Shown piece by piece: positions 24,595 through 37,706 of a stretch of 64,000 bases of DNA. The stretch lies in the NCBI GenBank assembly GCA_916610825.1, contig OU744453.1, positions 11,179,826 to 11,243,825 of the forward strand, in the 5' to 3' direction. The notes under the pieces were generated by a model that was given only the letters and a program-made list of their open reading frames with translations, ran no database searches and had not been told where the DNA came from. Source of the DNA: Haliclystus octoradiatus (taxonomy: Eukaryota > Cnidaria > Staurozoa > Stauromedusae > Haliclystidae). The translations under genes and the position numbers were made by a program. Positions within the stretch are counted from its first letter, which is position 1; the number at the start of each line of letters is the position of its first letter.

Positions 24595-27500
24595 TCAGAC
24601 AAAAACGTCTAGACAAATTGCCAGACGTCTAGACAGAAAACAGAACGTATGGCAGGAAAACCAAACAATTTTCAGAAAATAAGCGTGTAAACAGCTTACC
24701 AGACGTCTAAACAGAAAACCAGACGTCTGGACGAAAAGCCAGACAGTTTTCAGACAATAGGCGTCTAGACAGCTTGCCAAGTGTCTTGTTGAAAACCAGA
24801 CAATTTTCAGACAAAAGACGTCTAGACAGAAAACCAGACGTCTGGACGAAAAGCCAGACATTTTTCTGACAATAGGCGTCTAGACAGCTTGCCAAGTGTC
24901 TTGTCAAAAACCAGACAATTTTCGGACAAAAGACGTCTAGACAGAAAACCAGACGTCTAGACAAAAACCAGACAATTTTCAGACAATAAGTGTCTAGACA
25001 GCTTGCCAGACGTCTAGACAGAAAACCAGACGTCTAGACGATAAACCAGACGAGTATAGAAAAAATCATACAATTTTCAGAAAATAAGCGTCTTGACAGA
25101 AAACCAGACGTCTAGAAAGAAAAGCAGACGTCTAGACGAAAACCAGACAATTCTATGACAATAGGCGTCTAGACAGCTTGCCAAGTGTCTAGACGAAAAA
25201 GCAGACAATTTTCAGACAATAGGCCACTGGACAGCTTGCCAGACGTTTAAACAAAAAACCAGACGTCTAGACGAAAAACCAGACAATTTTCAGACAATAG
25301 GTGTATAGACAGCTTGCCAGACGTCTAGACAAAAAACCAAGTGTCTAGACGAGAAGCTAGACAATTTTCAGACAATAGGTGTCTAGACAGCTCGCCAGAC
25401 GTCTTGACAGAAAACCAGACGTCTAGACGAAAAACCAGACAATTTTCATACAAAAACGTCTATACAGCTTGCCAGACGTCTATACAGAAAACCAGACGTC
25501 TGGACAAAAAGCCAGACATTTTTCAGACAATAGGCGTCTAGACAGCTTACCAAGTGTCTAGACGATAAGCCAGACGTCTAGACGAAAAACCAGAAATTTT
25601 CAGACAATGGGTGACTAGACAGCTTGCCAAGTGTCTTGTCGAAAACCAGACAATTTTTAGACAGAAGACGTCTAGACAGCAAACCAGACGTCTAGACGAT
25701 AAACCAGACAGTTTTCAGACAATAGGCATCTAGACAGGTTTCCAGACGTCTATACTGAAACCAAGACGTATACAAGAACAATCAGACAATTTTCAGACAA
25801 TAGGCGTCTAGACAGCTTGCCAGACGTCTAGACAGAAAACCAGACAAGTAGAGGAAAAATCATACAATTTTCAGAAAATAAGCGTCTAGACGAAAAACCA
25901 GAAATTTTCAGACCATAGGCGTCTAGACAGCTTGCCAAGTGTCTTGTCAAAAACCAGACAATTTTCAGACAAAAGACGTCTAGACAGAAAACCAGACGTC
26001 TAGACGAAAAACCAGACAATTTTCAGACAATAGGCGTCTAGACAGGTTTCCAGACGTCTTGACTGAAAACAAGAGGTATACAAGGAAAACCAGACAATTT
26101 TCAGACAATAGGCGTTTAGACAGCATGCCAGACAACTAGACAGAAAACCAGACGAGTAGAGGAAAAATCATACAATTTTCAGAAAATAAGTGTCTAGACA
26201 GAAAACCAGACGTCTAGACAGAAAACCAGACATCTAGACGAAAAACCAGACAATTTTCAGACAAAAGACGTCTAGACAGCTTTCCAGACGTCTAGACAGA
26301 AAACCAGACATCTAGACGAAAAATAGACACTTTTCAGACATAAGACGTCTAGACAGCTTTCCAGACGTCTAGACGAAAAACCAGACAATTTTCAGACAAT
26401 AGGCCACTACACAGCTTGCCAGACTTTTAAACAAAAAACCAGACGTCTAGACGAAAAACCAGACAATTTTCAGGCAATGGGTGTCTAGACAGCTTGCCAG
26501 ACGTCTAGACAGAAAACCTGACGTCTAGACAGAAAACCAAGTGTCTAGACGAGAAACTAGACAATTTTCAGACAATAGGTGTCTAGACAGCTTGCCAGAC
26601 GTCTACACAGAAATCCAGACGTCTAGACGAAAAACCAGACAATTTTCAGACGAAAACGTCTGGACAGCTTCCCAGACGTCTAGACAGATAACCAAACGTA
26701 TTGAAGGAAAACCAAACAATTTTCAGAAAATAAGCGTCTAAACAGCTTACCAGAAGTCTAGACAGAAAACCAGACGTCTGGACGAAAAGCCAGACATTTT
26801 TTAGACAATAAGTGTCTAGACAGCTTGCCAGACGTCTAGACAGAAAACCAGACGTCTAGACGAAAAACCAGACGAGTAGAGGAAAAATTATACAATTTTA
26901 CAAAAAAAAAAGCGTCCAGACAGAAAACCAGACGTCTAGAAAGAAAAGAAGACGTCTAGACGAAAACCAGACAATTCTATGACAATAGGCGTCTAGACAG
27001 CTTGCCAAGTGTCTAGACGAAAAAGCAGACAATTTTCAGACAATAGGCCACTAGACAGCTTGCCAGACGTTTAAACAAAAAACCAGACGTCTACACGAAA
27101 AACCAGACAATTTTCAGACAATAGGTGTCTAGACAGCTTGCCAGACGTCTAGACAGAAAACCAAGTGTCTAGACGAGAAGCTAGACAATTTTGAGACAAT
27201 AGGTGTCTAGACAGCTCGCCAGACGTCTAGACAGAAAACCAGACGTCTAGACGAAAAACCAGACAATTTTCAGACAAAAACGTCTATACAGCTTGCCAGA
27301 CGTCTATACAGAAAACCAGACGTCTGGACAAAAAGCCAGACATTTTACAGACAATAGGCGTCTAGACAGCTTACCAAGTGTCTAGACGATAAGCCAGACG
27401 TCTAGACGAAAAACCAGAAATTTTCAGACAATGGGCGACTAGACAGCTTGCCAAGTGTCTTGTCGAAAACCAGACAATTTTCAGACAGAAGACGTCTAGA

Positions 27501-28429
27501 CAGAAAACCAGACGTCTGGACGAAAAGCCAGACATTTTTCTGACAATAGGCGTCTAGACAGCTTGCCAAGTGTCTTGTCGAAAACCAGACAATTTTCAGA
27601 CAAAAGACGTCTAGACAGAAAACCAGACGTCTGGACGAAAAGCCAGACATTTTTCTGACAATAGGCGTCTAGACAGCTTGCCAAGTGTTTTGTCAAAAAC
27701 CAGACAATTTTCAGACAAAAGACGTCTAGACAGAAAACCAGACGTCTAGACGAAAAACCAGACAATTTTCAGACAATAGACGTCTAGACAGCTTGCCAAG
27801 TGTCTTGTCGAAAACCAGACAATTTTCAGACAAAAGACGTCTAGACAGAAAACCAGACGTCTAGACGAAAATCCAGACAATTTTCAGACAATAGGCGTGT
27901 AGACAGGTTTCCAGACGTGTAGACTGAAAACAAGAAGTATACAAGGAAAACCAGACAATTTTCAGACAATAGGCGTCTAGACAGCTTGCCAGACGTCTAG
28001 GCAGAAAACCAGACGTCTAGACGAAAATCCCGACAATTTTCAGACAATAGGCGTCTAGACAGGTTTCCAGACGTCTAGACAGAAAACCAGACGTCTGGAC
28101 GAAAAGCAAGACATTTTTGAGACAATAGGCGTCTAGACAGCTTGTCAGACGTCTAGACAGAAAACCAGACCAGTGGAGGAAAAATCATACAATTTTCAGA
28201 AAATAAGCGTTTAGACAGAAAATCAGACGTCTAGACAGAAAACCAGACATCTAGACGAAAAACCAGACATATTTCAGACAAAAGACGTCTAGACAGCTTT
28301 CCAGACGTCTAGACAGAAAACCAGACATCTAGACGAAAAACCAGGCAATTTTCAGACAATAGGCCACTGCTCAGATTGCCAGACGTATAAACAAAAAACC
28401 AGACGTCTAGACGAAAAACCAGACATATT
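24595..28429 (+). repeat. M module 1, HOR copy 1 (3835 bp)
   Basis: It starts with the A-type landmark and ends where that landmark recurs at 28430. The counterpart at 40114-43948 has exactly the same length (3835 bp) and is near-identical; translated comparison of 26541-26741 with 42060-42260 shows no difference. Distinctive content: gacactttt/cataagacg monomers near 26330, gacttttaaac near 26420, a 10-A run at 26902-26911 and repeated tgtcttgtc monomers near 27.5-27.8 kb. No gene is visible. Confidence 0.88.
26902..26911 (+). repeat. A10 run, HOR position marker (copy 1)
   Basis: Here the usual attttcagaaaataagcg reads attttac followed by ten A and gcg. The same variant occurs at 42421-42430 and 57552-57561, in the M1 module of each HOR copy and nowhere else that I noticed. 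It is a diagnostic marker for this position. Confidence 0.9.
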
Positions 28430-29444
28430 TCAGACAAAAACGTCTAGACAAATTGCCAGACGTCTAGACAGAAAACAGAACGTATGGCAGGAAAACCAAA
28501 CAATTTTCAGAAAATAAGCGTGTAAACAGCTTACCAGACGTCTAAACAGAAAACCAGACGTCTGGACGAAAAGCCAGACAGTTTTCAGACAATAGGCGTC
28601 TAGACAGCTTGCCAAGTGTCTTGTTGAAAACCAGACAATTTTCAGACAAAAAACGTCTAGACAGAAAACCAGAAGTCTGGACAAAAAGCCAGACATTTTT
28701 CTGACAATAGGCGTCTAGACAGCTTGCCAAGTGTCTTGTCAAAAACCAGACAATTTTCAGACAAAAGACGTCTAGACAGAAAACCAGACGTCTAGACAAA
28801 AACCAGACAATTTTCAGACAATAAGTGTCTAGACAGCTTGCCAGACGTCTAGACAGAAAACCAGACGTCTAGACGAAAAACCAGACGAGTAGAGAAAAAA
28901 TCATACAATTTTCAGAAAATAAGCGTCTTGACAGAAAACCAGACGTCTAGAAAGAAAAGCAGACGTCTAGACGAAAACCAGACAATTCTATGACTATAGG
29001 CGTCTAGACAGCTTGCCAAGTGTCTAGACGAAAAAGCAGACAATTTTCAGACAATAGGCCACTGGACAGCTTGCCAGACGTTTAAACAAAAAACCAGACG
29101 TCTAGACGAAAAACCAGACAATTTTCAGACAATAGGTGTCTAGACAGCTTGCCAGACGTCTAGACAGAAAACCAAGTGTCTAGACGAGAAGCTAGACAAT
29201 TTTCAGACAATAGGTGTTTAGACAGCTCGCCAGACGTCTAGACAGAAAACCAGACGTCTAGACGAAAAAACAGACAATTTTCAGACAAAAACGTCTATAC
29301 AGCTTGCCAGACGTCTATACAGAAAACCAGACGTCTGGACTAAAAGCCAGACATTTTTCAGACAATAGATGTCTAGACAGCTTACCAAGTGTCTAGACGA
29401 TAAGCCAGACGTCTAGACGAAAAACCAGAAATTTTCAGACAATG
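28430..29444 (+). repeat. Truncated M module, HOR copy 1
   Basis: The first kilobase of M is followed, at 29445, by the start of module N in the next HOR copy. The junction lies in gggtgactagacagctt, which in full M modules continues as gccaagtgtcttgtc but here continues as gctagacgtctagac. No gene is visible. Confidence 0.86.
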
Positions 29445-31898
29445 GGTGACTAGACAGCTTGCTAGACGTCTAGACAGAAAACCAGACGAATTAAGGGAAC
29501 ACCAGACAATTTTCAGAAAATAAGCGTCTAGACAGCTTGCCAGACATCTAGACAGAAAAGCAGACATATAGACGAAAAACCAGACAATTTTCAGACAATA
29601 GGCGTCTAGACAGCTTGCCAGACGTCTAGACAGAAAACCAGACGAATTAAGGGAACACCAGACAATTTTCAGAAAATAAGCGTCTAGACAGCTTGCCAGA
29701 CATCTAGACAGAAAAGCAGACATATAGACGAAAAACAGACAATTTCTAGACAATAGACGTCTAGAAAGCTTTCAAGACGTCTAGACAGAAAACCAGACGA
29801 ATAGAGGAAAAATCATACAATTTTCAGAAAATAAGCGTCTAGACAGAAAACCAGACGTCTAGACAGAAAACCAGACATCTAGACAAAAAAGAGACAATTT
29901 TCAGACATAAGGCGTCTAGACAGAAAACAGAACGTATGGCAGGAAAACCAAACAATTTTCAGAAAATAAGCGTGTAAACAGCTTACCAGACGTCTAAACA
30001 GAAAACCAGACGTCAGGACGAAAAGCCAGACATTTTTCAGACAATAGGCGTCTAGACAGAAAACCAGACGTCTAGAAAGAAAAGCAGACGTCTAGACGAA
30101 AACCAGAAAATTGTATGACAATAGGCGTCTAGACAGCTTGATAGTGTCTAGACGAAAAAGCAGACAATTTTCAGACAATAGGCCACTAGACAGCTTGCCA
30201 GACGTTTAAACAAAAAACCAGACGTCTAGACGAAAAACCAGACAATTTTCAGACAATAGGTGTCTAGACAGCTTGCCAGACGTCTAGACAGAAAACCAAG
30301 TGTCTAGACGAGAAGCTAGACAATTTTAAGACAATAGGTGTCTAGACAGCTCGCCAGACGTCTAGACAGAAAACCAGACGTCTAGACGAAAAACCAGACA
30401 ATTTTCAGACAAAAGGCGTCTAGACAGCTTACCAAGTGTCTAGACGATAAGCCAGACGTCTAGACGAAAAACCAGAAATTTTCAGACAATGGGCGTCTAG
30501 ACAGCTTGCCAAGTGTCTTGTCGAAAACCAGACAATTTTCAGACAGAAGACGTCTAGACAGCAAACCAGACGTCTAGACGATAAACCAGAAAGTTTTCAG
30601 ACAATAGGCGTCTAGACAGGTTTCCAGACGTCTGTACTGAAACCAAGACGTATACAAGAAAAATCAGACAATTTTCAGACAATAGGCGTCTAGACAGCTT
30701 GCCAGACGTCTAGACTGAAAACCAGACAAGTAGAGGAAAAATCATACAATTTTCAGAAAATAAGCGTCTAGACGAAAAACCAGAAATTTTCAGACCATAG
30801 GTGTCTAGACAGCTTGCCAAGTGTCTTGTCAAAAACCAGACAATTTTGAGACAAAAGACGTCTAGACAGAAAACCAGACGTCTAGACGAAAAACCAGACA
30901 ATTTTCAGACAATAGGCGTCTAGACAGGTTTCCAGACGTCTTGACTGAAAACATGAGGTATACAAGGAAAACCAGACAATTTTCAGACAATAGGCGTCTA
31001 GACAGCTTGCCAGACAACTAGACAGAAAACCAGACGAGTAGAGGAAAAATCATACAATTTTCAGAAAATAAGTGTCTAGACAGAAAACCAGACGTCTAGA
31101 CAGAAAACCAGACATCTAGACGAAAAACCAGACAATTTTCAGACAAAAGACGTCTAGACAGCTTTCCAGACGTCTAGACAGAAAACCAGACATCTAGACG
31201 AAAAACCAGGCAATTTTCAGACAATAGGCCACTGCACAGATTGCCAGACGTATAAACAAAAAACCAGACGTCTAGACGAAAAACCAGACATGTTTCAGAC
31301 CAAAGACGTCTAGACAGCTTTCCAGAGGTCTAGACAGAAAACCAGACATCTAGACGAAAAACCCGACAATTTTTAAAAACAATAGGCGTCAAGACAGCTT
31401 GCCAGACGTCTAGACAGAAAACCAGACGAATAAAGGGAACACCAGACAATTTTCAGAAAATAAGCGTCTAGACAGCTTGCCAGACATCTAGACAGAAAAG
31501 CAGACGTATAGACGAAAAACAGACAATTTCTAGACAATAGGCGTCTAGACAGGTTTCCAGACGTCTAGACAGAAAACCAGACGTCTGGACGAAAAGCAAG
31601 ACATTTTTGAGACAATAGGCGTCTAGACAGCTTTCCAGACGTCTAGACAGAAAACCAGACGAATAGAGGAAAAATCATACAATTTTCAGAAAATAAGCGT
31701 CTAGACAGAAAACCAGACGTCTAGACAGAAAACCAGACATCTAGACAAAAAAGAGACAATTTTCAGACATAAGGCGTTTAGACAGCTTTCCAAGTGTCTA
31801 GACGAAAAACCAGACAATTTTCAGACAAAAGACGTCTAGACAGCTTTCCAGACGCCTAGACAGAAAACCAGACGTCTAGACGAAAAACCAGACAATTT
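29445..31898 (+). repeat. Module N in HOR copy 2, first occurrence
   Basis: It pairs with 12047-14498 at offset 17398, including the 156-bp dimer duplication (29445-29756). At 31371-31380 the usual ttttcagac reads ttttaaaaac, a private change that adds 2 bp and closes the open frame found at the same place in four other copies (13952, 24048, 39567, 55107). No gene is visible. Confidence 0.86.
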
Positions 31899-32749
31899 TC
31901 AGACAAAAACGTCTAGACAAATTGCCAGACGTCTAGACAGAAAACAGAACGTATGGCAGGAAAACCAAACAATTTTCAGAAAATAAGCGTGTAAACAGCT
32001 TACCAGACGTCTAAACAGAAAACCAGACGTCTGGACGAAAAGCCAGACAGTTTTCAGACAATAGGCGTCTAGACAGCTTGCCAAGTGTCTTGTTGAAAAC
32101 CAGACAATTTTCAGACAAAAGACGTCTAGACAGAAAACCAGACGTCTGGACGAAAAGCCAGACATTTTTCTGACAATAGGCGTCTAGACAGCTTGCCAAG
32201 TGTCTTGTCAAAAACCAGACAATTTTCAGACAAAAGAGGTCTAGACAGAAAACCAGACGTCTAGACAAAAACCAGACAATTTTCAGACAATAAGTGTCTA
32301 GACAGCTTGCCAGACGTCTAGACAGAAAACCAGACGTCTAGACGATAAACCAGACGAGTATAGAAAAAATCATACAATTTTCAGAAAATAAGCGTCTTGA
32401 CAGAAAACCAGACGTCTAGAAAGAAAAGCAGACGTCTAGACGAAAACCAGACAATTCTATGACAATAGGCGTCTAGACAGCTTGCCAAGTGTCTAGACGA
32501 AAAAGCAGACAATTTTCAGACAATAGGCCACTGGACAGCTTGCCAGACGTTTAAACAAAAAACCAGACGTCTAGACGAAAAACCAGACAATTTTCAGACA
32601 ATAGGTGTATAGACAGCTTGCCAGACGTCTAGACAAAAAACCAAGTGTCTAGACGAGAAGCTAGACAATTTTCAGACAATAGGTGTCTAGACAGCTCGCC
32701 AGACGTCTAGACAGAAAACCAGACGTCTAGACGAAAAACCAGACAATTT
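31899..32749 (+). repeat. A-type segment, HOR copy 2
   Basis: This is an 851-bp counterpart of 14499-15349 at offset 17400, with the same length and the same variant order. A gaggtctagacag variant at about 32236 is private to it. No gene is visible. Confidence 0.86.
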
Positions 32750-35403
32750 TCATACAAAAACGTCTATACAGCTTGCCAGACGTCTATACAGAAAACCAGA
32801 CGTCTGGACAAAAAGCCAGACATTTTTCAGACAATAGGCGTCTAGACAGCTTACCAAGTGTCTAGACAGAAAACAAGACGTCTGGACGAAAAGCCAGACA
32901 TTTTTCTGACAATAGGCGTCTAGACAGCTTGCCAAGTGTCTTGTCAAAAACCAGACAATTTTCAGACAAAAGACGTCTAGACAGAAAACCAGACGTCTAG
33001 ACGAAAAACCAGACAATTTTCAGACAATAGACGTCTAGACAGCTTGCCAAGTGTCTTGTCAAAAACCAGACAATTTTCAGACAAAAGACGTCTAGACAGA
33101 AAACCAGACGTCTAGACGAAAATCCAGACAATTTTCAGACAACAGGCGTGTAGACAGGTTTCCAGACGTCTAGACTGAAAACAAGAAGTATACAAGGAGA
33201 ACCAGACAATTTTCAGACAATAGGCGTCTAGACAGCTTGCCAGACGTCTAGACAGAAAACCAGACGTCTAGACCAAAATCTCGACAATTTTCAGACAATA
33301 GGCGTCTAGACAGGTTTCCAGACGTCTAGACAGAAAACCAGACATCTAGACGAAAAACCAGACATATTTCAGACAAAAGACGTCTAGACAGCTTTCCAGA
33401 CGTCTAGACAGAAAACCAGACATCTAGACGAAAAACCAGGCAATTTTCAGACAATAGGCCACTGCACAGATTGCCAGACGTATAAACAAAAAAACAGACG
33501 TCTAGACGAAAAACCAGACATATTTCAGACAAAAGACGTCTAGACAGCTTTCCAGACGTCTAGACAGAAAACCAGACATCTAGACGAAAAACCAGACAAT
33601 TTTCAAACAATAGGCGTCTAGACAGCTTGCCAGACGTCTAGACAGAAAACCAGACGAATAGAGGGAACACCGGACAATTTTCAGAAAATAAGCGTCTAGA
33701 CAGCTTGCCAGACATCTAGACAGAAAAGCAGACGTATAGACGAAAAACAGACAATTTCTAGACAATAGACGTCTAGACAGAAAACCAGACGAATAGAGGA
33801 AAAATCATACAATTTTCAGAAAATAAGCGTCTAGACAGAAAACCAGACGTCGAGACAGAAAACCAGACATCTAGACAAAAAAGAGACAATTTTCAGACAT
33901 AAGGCGTCTAGACAGCTTTCCAAGTGTCTTGTCAAAAACCAGACAATTTTCAGACAAAAGACGTCTAGACAGAAAACCAGACGTCTAGACGAAAAACCAG
34001 ACAATTTTCAGACAATAGACGTCTAGACAGCTTGCCAAGTGTCTTGTCAAAAACCAGACAATTTTCAGACAATAGGCGTCTAGACAGCTTGCCAGACGTC
34101 TAGACAGAAAACAGAACGTATCGCAGGAAAACCAAACAATTTTCGGAAAATAAGCGTGTAAACAGCTTACCAGACGTCTAAACAGAAAACCAGACGTCTG
34201 GACGAAAAGCCAGACATTTTTCAGACAATAGGCGTCTAGACAGCTTGCCAAGTGTCTTGTCGAAAACCAGACAATTTTCAGACAAAAGACGTCTAGACAG
34301 AAAACCAGACGTCTGGACGAAAAGCCAGACATTTTTCTGACAATAGGCGTCTAGACAGCTTGCCAGACGTCTAGACAGAAAACCAGACGTCTAGAAAGAA
34401 AAGCAGACGTCTAAACGAAAACCAGACAATTCTATGACAATAGGCGTCTAGACAGCTTGCTAGTGTCTAGACCAAAAAGCAGACAATTTTCAGACAATAG
34501 GCCACTAGACAGCTTGCCAGACGTTTAAACAAAAAACCAGACGTCTAGACGAAAAACCAGACAATTTTCAGACAATAGGTGTCTAGACAGCTTGCCAGAC
34601 GTCTAGACAGAAAACCAAGTGTCTAATCGAGAAGCTAGACAATTTTCAGACAATAGGCCACTAGACAGCTTGCCAGACGTTTAAACAAAAAACCAGACGT
34701 CTAGACGAAAAACCAGACATTTTTGAGACAATCGGCGTCTAGACAGCTTGCCAGACGTCTAGACAGAAAACCAGACGAGTAGAGGAAAAATCATACAATT
34801 TTTAGAAAATAAGCGTTTAGACAGAAAATCAGACGTCTAGACGATAAACCAGACGAGTATAGAAAAAATCATACAATTTTCAGAAAATAAGCGTCTTGAC
34901 AGAAAACCAGACGTCTAGACAAAAACCAGACAATTTTCAGCCAATAAGTGTCTAGACAGCTTGCCAGACGTCTAGACAGAAAACCAGACGTCTAGACGAT
35001 AAACCAGACGAGTATAGAAAAAATCATACAATTTTCAGAAAATAAGCGTCTTGACAGAAAACCAGACGTCTAGAAAGAAAAGCAGACGTCTAGACGAAAA
35101 CCAGACAATTCTATGACAATAGGCGTCTAGACAGCTTGCCAAGTGTCTAGACGAAAAAGCAGACAATTTTCAGACAATAGGCCACTGGACAGCTTGCCAG
35201 ACGTTTAAACAAAAAACCAGACGTCTAGACGAAAAACCAGACAATTTTCAGACAATAGGTGTATAGACAGCTTGCCAGACGTCTAGACAAAAAACCAAGT
35301 GTCTAGACGAGAAGCTAGACAATTTTCAGACAATAGGTGTCTAGACAGCTCGCCAGACGTCTAGACAGAAAACCAGACGTCTAGACGAAAAACCAGACAA
35401 TTT
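32750..35403 (+). repeat. B module, 2654 bp, HOR copy 2
   Basis: It has the same length as 17324-19977. Around 34072-34082 it has caataggcgtctagacagct where copy 1 (16670, 18650) has caaaagacgtctagacaaat, a multi-base difference confined to one sub-repeat pair and so a candidate short conversion tract. No gene is visible. Confidence 0.85.
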
Positions 35404-37706
35404 TCATACAAAAACGTCTATACAGCTTGCCAGACGTCTATACAGAAAACCAGACGTCTGGACAAAAAGCCAGACATTTTTCAGACAATAGGCGTCTAGA
35501 CAGCTTACCAAATGTCTAGACAGAAAACAAGACGTCTGGACAAAAAGCCAGACAATTTTCAGACAATAGGCGTCTAGACAGCTTGCCAAGTGTCTTGTCA
35601 AAAACCAGACAATTTTCAGACAAAAGACGTCTAGACAGAAAACCAGACGTCTAGACGAAAAACCAGACAATTTTCAGACAATAGACGTCTAGACAGCTTG
35701 CCAAGTGTCTTGTCAAAAACCAGACAATTTTCAGACAAAAGACGTCTAGACAGAAAACCAGACGTCTAGACAAAATCCAGACAATTTTCAGACAATAGGC
35801 GTGTAGACAGGTTTCCAGACGTCTAGACTGAAAACAAGAAGTATACAAGGAAAACCAGACAATTTTCAGACAATAGGCGTCTAGACAGCTTGCCAGACGT
35901 CTAGACAGAAAACCAGACGTCTAGACCAAAATCTCGACAATTTTCAGACAATAGGCGTCTAGACAGGTTTCCAGACGTCTAGACAGAAAACCAGACATCT
36001 AGACGAAAAACCAGACATATTTCAGACAAAAGACGTCTAGACAGCTTTCCAGACGTCTAGACAGAAAACCAGACATCTAGACGAAAAACAAGGCAATTTT
36101 CAGACAATAGGCCACTGCACAGATTGCCAGACGTATAAACAAAAAAACAGACGTCTAGACGAAAAACCAGACATATTTCAGACAAAAGACGTCTAGACAG
36201 CTTTCCAGACGTCTAGACAGAAAACCAGACATCTAGACGAAAAACCAGACAATTTTCAAACAATAGGCGTCTAGACAGCTTGCCAGACGTCTAGACAGAA
36301 AACCAGACGAATAGAGGGAACACCGGACAATTTTCAGAAAATAAGCGTCTAGACAGCTTGCCAGACATCTAGACAGAAAAGCAGACGTATAGACGAAAAA
36401 CAGACAATTTCTAGACAATAGACGTCTAGACAGAAAACCAGACGAATAGAGGAAAAATCATACAATTTTCAGAAAATAAGCGTCTAGACAGAAAACCAGA
36501 CGTCGAGACAGAAAACCAGACATCTAGACAAAAAAGAGACAATTTTCAGACATAAGGCGTCTAGACAGCTTTCCAAGTGTCTAGACGAAAAACCAGACAA
36601 TTTTCAGACAAAAGACGTCTAGACAGCTTTCTAGACGCCTAGACAGAAAACCAGACGTCTAGACGAAAAACCAGACAATTTTCAGACAAAAACGTCTAGA
36701 CAAATTGCCAGACGTCTAGACAGAAAACAGAACGTATCGCAGGAAAACCAAACAATTTTCGGAAAAGAAGCGTGTAAACAGCTTACCAGACGTCTAAACA
36801 GAAAACCAGACGTCTGGACGAAAAGCCAGACATTTTTCAGACAATAGGCGTCTAGACAGCTTGCCAAGTGTCTTGTCGAAAACCAGACAATTTTCAGACA
36901 AAAGACGTCTAGACAGAAAACCAGACGTCTGGACGAAAAGCCAGACATTTTTCTGACAATAGGCGTCTAGACAGCTTGCCAGACGTCTAGACAGAAAACC
37001 AGACGTCTAGAAAGAAAAGCAGACGTCTAAACGAAAACCAGACAATTCTATGACAATAGGCGTCTAGACAGCTTGCTAGTGTCTAGACCAAAAAGCAGAC
37101 AATTTTCAGACAATAGGCCACTAGACAGCTTGCCAGACGTTTAAACAAAAAACCAGACGTCTAGACGAAAAACCAGACAATTTTCAGACAATAGGTGTCT
37201 AGACAGCTTGCCAGACGTCTAGACAGAAAACCAAGTGTCTAATCGAGAAGCTAGACAATTTTCAGACAATAGGCCACTAGACAGCTTGCCAGACGTTTAA
37301 ACAAAAAACCAGACGTCTAGACGAAAAACTAGACATTTTTGAGACAATCGGCGTCTAGACAGCTTGCCAGACGTCTAGACAGAAAACCAGACGAGTAGAG
37401 GAAAAATCATACAATTTTTAGAAAATAAGCGTTTAGACAGAAAATCAGACGTCTAGACAGAAAACCAGACATCTAGACGAAAAACCAGACATATTTCAGA
37501 CAAAAGACGTCTAGACAGCTTTCCAGACGTCTAGACAGAAAACCAGACATATAGACGAAAAACCAGGCAATTTTCAGACAATAGGCCACTGCACAGATTG
37601 CCAGACGTATAAACAAAAAACCAGACGTCCAGACGAAAAACCAGACATATTTCAGACAAAAGTCGTCTAGACAGCTTTCCAGACGTCTAGACAGAAAACC
37701 AGACAT
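35404..37706 (+). repeat. Second B module, HOR copy 2
   Basis: It pairs with 19978-22437 (offset 15425-15426, then 15269) and with 51344-53632. It differs from copy 1 by lacking one 156-bp dimer, and by gacaattttcagacaatagg at about 35551 where the other B modules have gacatttttctgacaatagg. No gene is visible. Confidence 0.86.

Larger units (their letters stand above)
12047..29444 (+). repeat. Large HOR, copy 1 (17.4 kb)
   Basis: This is the first copy of a very large higher-order unit. Landmarks recur in copy 2 at offset 17398-17400 in its first part and at 15426 to 15519 later. The step of 1974 bp between those offsets is the size of an extra B module in this copy (15350-17323). The right boundary is set by the abrupt return, at 29445, to the sequence that starts at 12047. 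Module order is N, A-type, three B modules, N, M and a partial M. Confidence 0.87.

Noticed and set aside
25341..26741. Plus-strand open frames of 66 codons at 25341-25541, 26541-26741 and again at 42060-42260
   Set aside because: Made entirely of the same repeat read forward; the module is deleted in HOR copy 3 (409-bp gap), and no coding features are visible.
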